DNA of 12,500 bases from Actinidia chinensis. Its lineage: Eukaryota > Streptophyta > Magnoliopsida > Ericales > Actinidiaceae. Each line of letters starts with the position of its first letter. The first letter of the stretch is position 1. The notes under the pieces were generated by a model that searched no databases, had not been told where the DNA came from, and saw only the letters and a program-made list of their open reading frames with translations. Both the position numbers and the translations under genes were made by a program. The stretch lies in assembly GCA_009663005.1 (NCBI GenBank), contig CM018899.1, forward strand, positions 8,385,994 to 8,398,493. Reading direction: 5' to 3'. Shown piece after piece: positions 6,600 to 12,500 of the stretch.

Positions 6600-7484
6600 A
6601 AAAGAAATACTCTTTGACAAAGCCGGAATCGGTTTCAATCCATTTAAAAAGAAAAGTGTACTAAAAAAATTAGCCTGTTTCTGAAAGATTTATCTCGTGT
6701 TTCTATTGTCATAATGTTGGACCATATTGCTAGTAGATAACCCTATGCAAAGATCAAATTCCCTAAAATGATGGTCTCGAGAAGACCATTGAGAACTAAA
6801 ACACCCAGGACCCAAGATGATTTGGGTACCTAAAGTAAAAAATAAATCTTTTTGCAAGGTACAAGTCTTCAGCAAAAATCCTTCAAAAAAAATGCGGTAC
6901 TGGGATAGCGGGTGCTCAAGGCATAGACGGAGATGAAATCAATTCACATCATAAAGACAAAGGATGGAGGATAGTCCCTTTGGAGACAATGGCAAAGGAA
7001 AGGATCATCGGCATAGGCTGGATCGTAAGAACTCCTCAACTTCTATGAAAATGTGCTGCCTAGTTAAAGGACTTAAACACAATCTCCTAAGTATTAGTCA
7101 ACTAGGTGACAAAGGATGCATAAGGTGTTTTGGAATCAGCTCATAAAGGATGTAATAGGCCACTAAGAATAACAAAAATTTCATTGCGTCATAGACAAGG
7201 ACAATATTTACGTGTTTAACTTAAATGATCTATCCTCCTTGTGAAATTGAATGCCTCGACGCTATGAATAGTGATAAAGTTGGGTGGCATAGAAGCTTGG
7301 CATATAGTATGAGCATACTTGAAAAAGATTTCAAAACATATTTGGTCAAAGGGCTTCCCAAAAATCAAATTTGAGAGAATAAGATTTGTGATGCTTGGCA
7401 AATGGGAAAATAAAATAGAATATAGTTTAAATCCATAAATAAGACTCACATAGTAGGACACTCCAACTATTGCATATGCGACTT
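6600..7484 (+). pseudogene. pol: Copia protease and GAG-pre-integrase region of pol, decayed
   Basis: The retropepsin-type protease frees the polyprotein parts. FDKAGIGFNPFKKKS (about 6615) and PKMIWVPKVKN (about 6812) form the linker. The catalytic Asp-Ser-Gly lies at 6904-6912 in the sequence YWDSGCSRH. GDNGKGK (about 6985), GLKHNLLSISQLGDKGC (about 7069-7120) and a late GFPKIKFE motif (about 7351-7374) mark the protease tail and the GAG-pre-integrase domain. The His/Cys zinc-binding positions of the latter are not clear here, and frames change several times. The DSG motif itself is intact, but no continuous reading frame covers the domain. Confidence 0.72.
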
Positions 7485-8180
7485 GTTTAGACCATCAAGA
7501 ACCTAAGTTTGGTGAAAAGCAATATGCACTTGTTATTGTTGATGACTATTCAAGATTCACATGGATCCTTCTTCTTCGCTAATAAGGATAAAATAATTGT
7601 CTTATTATAAAAATTTGTAAAAAGGTTCAAAATAAAAAGGGGTATTCAATTACTCAATTAGACCCGATCATGTGAGGAGAATTGAGTGTAAAGACCTTTT
7701 GAAATTTAATTGTGATAAAAACGGTTTTTGATCATAACTTTGATCAGCTCCGAGAACACCTCAACAAAAATGGGGTTATTGAAGAAAAAAATAGAGTTTT
7801 AAAAGAAATGGAAAGAAACGTGGTGTGAAATAGTTACCAAAGTATTTTGGACTGAAGCAGTCAATTACTCTTGACTACGGGGGAAAGAGGAGGGCCGTAC
7901 GGATTTTCGAGTTATCACGTATTCTTCACTTCCCGCCACCTTCCCTACGGCCCCGATGCACCCTTTCCAACGCCCCGAATATTTAAAAAAATATTAAACA
8001 AAACCCCTATGAGCTTTGGAGAGACAAAAAGCCCAACATTTTTATATTTCAAAACTTTGGGTGCAAATTGGCTTTGTATTAAAAAAAAACAAAGATCACC
8101 TTGGAAATTTGACGCAAAAGGCTTGATGAGCGGAGTTTTCTTGGGTATTCAACACATAGCAAAGCATATAGAATTTTAAT
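7485..8180 (+). pseudogene. pol: Copia integrase core (rve-type) of pol, decayed
   Basis: Integrase joins the cDNA ends to host DNA through a D-D-E catalytic triad. Motifs in order: KQYALVIVDDYSRFTWILLL (about 7518-7577), a frameshifted relic of the second Asp motif (IRPDH, about 7658), NKNGVIEEKNRVLKEMER (about 7767-7818) with the catalytic Glu present, and the C-terminal LNKTPMSF, TFLYFKTLGA and KFDAKGLM segments (7990-8130), open over 7871-8179. The stretch just before this open segment, at 7800-7880, is poorly preserved. Integrase placed before reverse transcriptase is the copia order. Confidence 0.8.
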
Positions 8181-8527
8181 TAAACGATCCTAGTAGTGAA
8201 GAATCGGTCCAGTCACTTTCAATGAGCATTCTTATAAGTAAAAAGACATAAGTGAAAAGATAGATGAAGACGAGCAAAAATATAGATGAAAAGTAGAATG
8301 AACAAAACCAAGCACAACGGGAGAATCAACAAAGGAGGATGAGACACAAGAAGCTCACTAAACCAACACAAAAGAAAATGAGATCTACTACAAGAATGAA
8401 AATTTGTGCAAACCATCCTAACCAAACAAATCTTAGGCGATCCCTACAAGGGGTAAGAACTCGTTCCTCTATAAAAAATATTTGTAATCATCTGGGTATT
8501 CTTTCCATATAGCAACCCAAAAACGTT
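8181..8527 (+). pseudogene. pol: Integrase-to-reverse-transcriptase linker of pol
   Basis: A hydrophilic, poorly conserved stretch as expected between the domains. Only its end is recognisable: LQGVRTRSSIKNICNHLG at about 8444-8497, the segment that normally precedes reverse transcriptase in SIRE-type pol. Charged Lys/Glu/Gln-rich sequence fills the rest, with stops in each frame. Confidence 0.55.
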
Positions 8528-9400
8528 TTGACAGATACCGAAAATGATGAATTTTGGATAAATATGCAATGCAAGAAAAGCTTAAACAAATTTGAAAGGA
8601 ATGAAAGTATGGCATCTGTTCCTAGACCTAAAGATCACCCGTTATTGGAACCAAATGGGTATTTAGAAATAAAATGGATGAATCCGAATAGTTGTGGGAA
8701 CAAAGGCTAGACTTGTTGCTCAAGCTTATGTAGTCAAGAAGAAGTGGATTGACTTTGATGAAACCTTCGCTCCAGTAGTAGATAAGCCATTAGAAATGCT
8801 ACTTGCATTTGCAAGCTTTAGAGATAACGTAAACTTTACCAAATAGATGTTAAAAGTGCTTTCCTAATGGTATATAAATGAAGAGAATATGTTGAGCAAC
8901 TTCCTGGTTCTGAATGACACAAAATTACCCTATCAAATCACGTTTTTAAGTTATCTAAAGGCTCTGTATGGGTTGAACAAAGCCCCAAGGGATGTATGAA
9001 CGGTGACAAATTTAATTGGCAAAGGATTTTCAAAGGAAAAATAGACACTATTCTCTTTATAAAAGTGAAAACAAAGACATACTCCTAGCACAATTTATGT
9101 TGATGATATTATCGTGGTGATATTAAAGAATCTCTTTGAAAAAAAATTTGCTAAGTGTTGCAAGGAGAGAAATTTGAAATGAGTATTGATGGGAGAATTG
9201 ACTAATTTCTTGGATTTACAATAAAGCAATCAAAGAAGGTATTTTATCAATCAAGCCAAATATACTAAAGAAATTGATCAGAAAGTTTGGAAGGGAGACG
9301 GCAAAGCCAACGAAGACTCCAAGGAACACCTAACCAAATTGGATAACGACAAGGAGGTTAAATTTGTTGATCTTAACTGTAGAGAAGCATGATAGGATCT
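8528..9400 (+). pseudogene. pol: Copia reverse transcriptase (RVT_2) of pol, decayed
   Basis: This domain copies element RNA to cDNA. An open segment, 8528-8710, holds NKFERNESMASVPRPKDHPL, the family's N-terminal block. Then come ARLVAQAY (about 8711), IDFDETFAPVV (about 8749), LLAFASFRD (about 8799), SKALYGLNKAPRD-like sequence (about 8954-8995), the catalytic YVDD at 9096-9107, FEKKFAKCCK, LMGELTNFLDLQ (about 9187), FINQAKYTKE (about 9244) and KLDNDKE (about 9338). The YVDD motif is intact. The first catalytic Asp, in the QMDVKSAFL block, is replaced by frameshifted TK-stop-MLKVLS near 8842. Multiple indels make the domain nonfunctional as read. Confidence 0.85.
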
Positions 9401-10010
9401 TTTACTATATTTGACTGCTGTCGGACACGAAATTAGTTTAGTGTGTGTTTGTGTGCGAGATTTCATATAAAATCCTAGGAATCACATGTAATTGCTGTAA
9501 AATGAATTTTTGATATCTTAAACACACACCAAATCTAGGTCTATGGTACCCCAAGGAACAACGTTTAATATTAGGATTGACACCGATGCGATTATGCGGG
9601 AAGCAGATTGTGATTAGGAATAAAAGACAAGTGGCTCGTGTCAACTCCTAGGTATGATGATGTATCTTGGTTTTGCAAGAAGCAAAATTCCATAGCATTA
9701 TCCACGGCGGGCTGGTATGTTGCAGCTGTAGTGCTGTGCACAAGTGCTATGGTGGATTGAAATATCAATTAGAGGATTATGGATTTCATTAGATCACTTC
9801 CCATAAAAGTGATCATACGAAGCGCAATAATATTGACAAAAAAAATCCCACCGCACTCTCGTATAATAAGCACATTGACAAATTCAGATACCAATTTATA
9901 CGAGACCACGTACGAAAGGGGATATTGAACTTGAATTTGTTGAAAACTGATAAAAATCAACTTGCTGACATTTTCACAAACACCCTTGAGTGAAGATCGG
10001 TTTGCATGAC
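9401..10010 (+). pseudogene. pol: Copia RNase H of pol, decayed
   Basis: RNase H degrades RNA in the RNA-DNA hybrid during reverse transcription. The block TDADYAG is recognisable only as DTDAIM-like sequence near 9579. VSWFCKKQNSIALSTA (about 9664-9711) follows, then GWYVAA where the family has an acidic catalytic stretch, so that active-site Glu is lost. YQLEDYGF (about 9762), FIRDHVRKG (about 9897) and KNQLADIFTN (about 9954) close the pol polyprotein. The region between 9400 and 9560 is weak: it should carry the MIGSLLYLTA-like segment, of which LLLYLTAVG survives near 9399-9425. Confidence 0.72.
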
Positions 10011-10073
10011 TTAGGAGATAATTAGGGAATGAGCAATCCAATGGGATGAGAAAAAGATGGTGAGCGACATACC

Positions 10074-10112
10074 TAAAAACAAAAACAAAAACAAAAACAA
10101 ACAAAAAGGGGG
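10074..10112 (+). repeat. AAAAAC microsatellite ending in a purine tract
   Basis: About four AAAAAC units (about 10074-10098) are followed by AAACAAAAAGGGGG. The A5G5 end (10103-10112) resembles the polypurine tracts at 3309 and 12437. It lies just after pol, so it may be a further plus-strand priming site or simply low complexity. Confidence 0.6.
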
Positions 10113-10437
10113 TTTAAAGAAAAATTTTCAAACTTAACACTAAGCAAAAATGAAACTCAGCAGTTCAAGTGTCGACACCTTTATTCCATGTGTCGGCACA
10201 TTACAACTCTGTTTTAATTGAAATTAGAAGTTGGTCGAACATCACACGTTAAGTGTCGACACAATAAAGTTTTTGGGGACACTAGGTCTAGTCTACGAGT
10301 TAAAGTGTCGAAAAAAAACCCCCCCCACACTTCAGTATAAAAGAGTCGACACCTTAAATAGAAGACATTAAGTTTGAAAAACTTTAAAGAACAAGTGTCG
10401 ACACCTTAACTACATGTGGTCAACACCTTTGAAGGGA
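10113..10437 (+). promoter_or_regulatory. Palindrome-rich region upstream of the extra ORF
   Basis: No coding potential was recognised. Exact GTGTCGACAC occurs at 10169, 10253 and 10395. Variants occur at 10190 (GTGTCGGCAC), 10305 (GTGTCGAAAA), 10343 (GAGTCGACACC) and about 10416 (GTGGTCAACACC). A TATAAAAG box lies at 10336-10343 inside the cluster. These are the motifs that head the LTR minisatellite, but here at irregular spacing and without the minisatellite body. The arrangement looks like the enhancer part of an internal promoter. That is an inference. Confidence 0.55.
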
Positions 10438-10445
10438 TATAAAAA
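10438..10445 (+). promoter_or_regulatory. Candidate TATA box for the extra ORF
   Basis: TATAAAAA in the context GGGATATAAAAAGAC. It is 43 bp after the start of the last exact palindrome upstream of it (10395) and about 230 bp before the ATG at 10672. The sequence after it is pyrimidine-rich (TTCATCTTTTCTCTCTCTAAC, about 10489-10509), as in many plant 5' leaders. Confidence 0.5.
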
Positions 10446-10566
10446 GACATTGAGGCCTTTTCTGTCTTAATCGAGACATCTGTATTTCGTTCATCTTTTC
10501 TCTCTCTAACTTCCTCCCAAAACTTGCTTGAGAACACCAAACCATTCCCACGACACACAAAACGTG

Positions 10567-10608
10567 CCCCCCCCCCCCTCTCCCCCTCCCCCCCCCCCCC
10601 CCCCCCCC
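10567..10608. repeat. C-rich low-complexity tract
   Basis: C12, TC, TCCCCCT, then C21, ending at 10608. The complementary strand is G-rich and could form a quadruplex. It lies in the presumed 5' leader of the extra ORF. Run lengths in such tracts are easily wrong in an assembly. Confidence 0.9.
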
Positions 10609-10671
10609 ATCATCCGATACTTTAAATTTTGATCTTCTCATCCATCAATTCCTCGAATTCTTCTCGAAAAA

Positions 10672-12136
10672 ATGGCTCCCAAATCACGAAGATCCCAGAA
10701 CGAAGAAGCAATGTGGGATCTATTGTGTCGACACCAGAAACAATCCAAGGGTCAAAAGAGGGAAGGTAGGAGGATTCGGGAAATGGTAAGAAGGAAAGGG
10801 GGAACATGGTCAAAGTCAACCAGGAAGTGACCCTCTCCATTTTCTTGAAGACAGGGACTAGAAAGGTACAATCTAGATTTCTCGCTTAGAAAAGTTATAA
10901 ACGGTCGTTGGATAGGGACTACGAGTTCTTTGATACCACACAATTGCGATTTTAGCTAAAAAATGGAATATCTAGGATGGCTGCCTCTGACGCTGCCTAG
11001 AGGTTCGATATCTTTATCCTGATTTAGTGGTCTACTTTATGCAAAATGCTTTAGGACTCATAGTGACTAGTTAAAGTATGTCAAGTGCAAAACATAATAT
11101 TAGATAGATCCATTATTCAAAAACATTGTGGGAATCAAGCCTGGAGGAAGAGTGAAAAGAAAAGCAAAAAGGAAAAATCAAATTGAAGCAGTCTATGGAA
11201 AAACGTCAACTTATCTGCTCAAACTTAGAGACACTACGTTACCCCTTGAATTGAGGCCGGTTCATCACTCATAAGCCAATTTTGATTCCTAAAACTAGAA
11301 GTTTGAATAGTGTCAGATAGGAGGTGTTTTTCTATGGCTTATGTGACAAACTCAAAAATTGACGTCATTGTTTATTTGCGATCAAATACACCAAGGCTAC
11401 GTCAAGAAATTCAATCTTGCCTTATGATATGTTAGTTAACCAAAATTTTTCAAACTTCCTTTCGAGTTGATCTTAATAATGAGGCAATACGCTGTGCCCT
11501 AAGGCGGAAGTGAGGAATACAATGGAAAAATTGTGAAAAGAATGGATAGGAATTAAAAGGAAGTCAATGGACTCTCAAATCTTTCAAAAAGAAAAGAGGG
11601 GAGGGTAGCCAAAACGGGAAGGAGCCCGTAGAAAGTGAAGCCCCGAGACTTTCGAAAGAGAGATGCGTGCATTATGGCCAAATGTCAGACTCAATGAAAA
11701 TGCTGCATACCAAAATTGATTAATATGGCTTCCGACTGGTTGTTTTGAAAAAAAAAATGAGAAAACTTAGCTAGGGAAGTGCAGAAAGGAACAAATACCA
11801 TGGAAGGAAAATGAAAGTGACAAGACCCAGAAGAAGAAAATGAAGATGCTGGAACGAAATAAAAGGGAGGAGATAATGAAGGAAGACGCTGGGCAAAAAG
11901 AGAAAGAGATGAGCAATTACGAGACTCGAGATGAGTGTTTTGACACTGAATCTGATGCATTCTCCATCCTCATTCGCAGAAAAAGTCAGAGGCTCGGTCG
12001 TCTTTCAAAATTCTCAAAACCGCGATACGGCTCTTGCGTATCACATTCGCCATCTTCATCACAATCACAACCTATCCATGCCTCCTCACACCTTTCATCA
12101 CAACAACATCAATCTCCACCTCTGAATGAGTTTTAG
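10672..12136 (+). pseudogene. Extra ORF after pol, plant transposon-type (env-position) protein, decayed
   Basis: The likely start is the ATG at 10672 (MAPKSRRSQNEEAMWD). That frame is open for 52 codons and stops at 10828-10830. Beyond it the coding trace continues across frames. VVYFMQNALGLIV-like sequence lies near 11030. Near 11270-11320 comes a THKPILIPKTRSLNSV stretch, then VFFYGLCDKLKN (about 11322-11358). SILPYDMLVNQNFSNF lies at about 11411-11458, and NTLCPKAEVRNTMEKL follows at about 11486. The LPY.ML motif and its surroundings resemble a domain common in plant 'putative plant transposon' proteins. The C-terminal 11840-12136 frame is open: Lys/Glu-rich, then acidic, then Ser/His/Gln-rich. 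Function is unknown. By position it corresponds to the env-like ORF of some Sireviruses, but no signal peptide or membrane segment was seen. Confidence 0.5.
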
Positions 12137-12436
12137 AACAAGATGTTTTGATTATCATACTACTGATGATAATAGTTCTTTGACATTAGTTTTCCTAGGT
12201 TATTTCATCGTCAACCCCTCCTTCCAATTTTTTTAAACTATGCACTGTTTTTTTTAGGCTCATGATGGATTACAATGATTGTTTTATGACTTCTATGTTT
12301 ATTAGCATTAATTATCTCTGAGTAGAAATTTCCTGTTAAATATCTCGGCTCCCTATAAACATGTAAAAATGGGAGGAGATTCATATGCCATCGCGTTAGG
12401 AAAATTGTAGAATGACCATCCTTTTGGATAAGTGAC
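12137..12436 (+). other. Untranslated stretch after the extra ORF
   Basis: Nothing coding was recognised. The stretch is T-rich with several T runs (such as 12228-12235 and 12248-12255), then AAACATGTAAAAATGGGAGGAG near 12357, and leads into a purine tract. It fits a 3' untranslated region inside the element. Confidence 0.5.
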
Positions 12437-12454
12437 AAAAAGGGGGGGGGAGAA
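12437..12454 (+). other. Polypurine tract after the extra ORF
   Basis: AAAAAGGGGGGGGGAGAA in the context AGTGACAAAAAGGGG. It is the first of the purine tracts on the 3' side and is followed by the pre-LTR block rather than directly by an LTR. Its counterpart is absent from the left-hand copy, because the junction at 3095-3101 falls just after its expected place. Confidence 0.55.
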
Positions 12455-12500
12455 TCATGATGCGCATGAAAAATGAAATGATTTACATGAAAAGGATGCA
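12455..12500 (+). mobile_element. Start of the second copy of the pre-3'-LTR block
   Basis: The bases CATGAAAAATGAAATGA, then TTTACATGAAAAGGATGCA, match 3095-3128 and 3155-3204. The copy continues past the window, where two further purine tracts and a 3' LTR beginning TGTTGA would be expected. Confidence 0.75.

Larger units (their letters stand above)
2580..12500 (+). mobile_element. Ty1/copia retrotransposon, SIRE/Maximus (Sirevirus)-like, with rearranged 5' side
   Basis: Order on the plus strand: truncated LTR copy, pre-LTR block, second LTR, Met-tRNA primer-binding site, gag, protease, integrase, reverse transcriptase, RNase H, an extra ORF, polypurine tract, then the start of the next pre-LTR block. 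Integrase before reverse transcriptase is diagnostic of Ty1/copia. The long LTR, the DSGCSRH protease motif, a gag with a C-terminal coiled-coil-like segment, several polypurine tracts and an ORF after pol suggest the Sirevirus lineage. The 3' LTR lies beyond the window. Every coding domain has stops and frameshifts, so the copy is not autonomous as read. Confidence 0.8.

Noticed and set aside
9769..10104. Minus-strand open frame of 111 codons starting MFVFVFVFVF
   Set aside because: Its start comes from the AAAAAC microsatellite and the rest overlaps RNase H motifs on the plus strand.
10420..10641. Minus-strand open frame with a poly-Gly segment
   Set aside because: The glycines come from the C-rich tract read backwards. 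There is no other support.

Overview
The window looks like repeat-rich plant nuclear DNA. It is AT-rich, no host gene is intact, and nearly everything recognisable belongs to two nested, decayed LTR retrotransposons. No tRNA, rRNA, CRISPR or bacterial-type operon was seen. The species cannot be told from the sequence. The coding regions are recognisable only as strings of conserved motifs spread over all three forward frames, so long open frames understate what is here.

Positions 1-2579 are the 3' end of a Ty3/gypsy element, most like the Tat lineage. A spliced gene lies antisense to the element (minus strand, 1597 to beyond 1). It resembles the plant 'putative gypsy type transposon' (Transposase_28) family. 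It has its own minus-strand TATA box near 1760 and two introns (837-915 and 301-611) whose phases fit. It carries three in-frame stops and at least three frameshifts. Next come a polypurine tract (about 2055-2064) and part of an LTR (about 2069-2579, TATA at 2404) that is cut off at 2580.

Positions 2580-12500 are a Ty1/copia element of SIRE/Maximus (Sirevirus) type. A first, truncated LTR copy (2580-about 3101) is fused to the stretch that normally precedes a 3' LTR (3095-3441). A second LTR copy follows (3442-5159, about 1.7 kb), then a Met-tRNA primer-binding site (5162-5169), gag (about 5214-6580), protease/GAG-pre-integrase, integrase, reverse transcriptase and RNase H (about 6600-10010). 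After pol there is a region with its own promoter-like signals and an additional decayed ORF (10672-12136). Last come a polypurine tract (12437-12454) and the start of another copy of the pre-LTR block at the window edge.

The most distinctive feature is a perfect 10-bp palindrome, GTGTCGACAC. It occurs at least 15 times exactly, plus many degenerate copies. It is confined to the copia LTRs, where it heads a roughly 60-66 bp minisatellite, and to the stretch just upstream of the extra ORF after pol and that ORF's first codons. This suggests one cis-element shared by the LTR promoter and a second, internal promoter.
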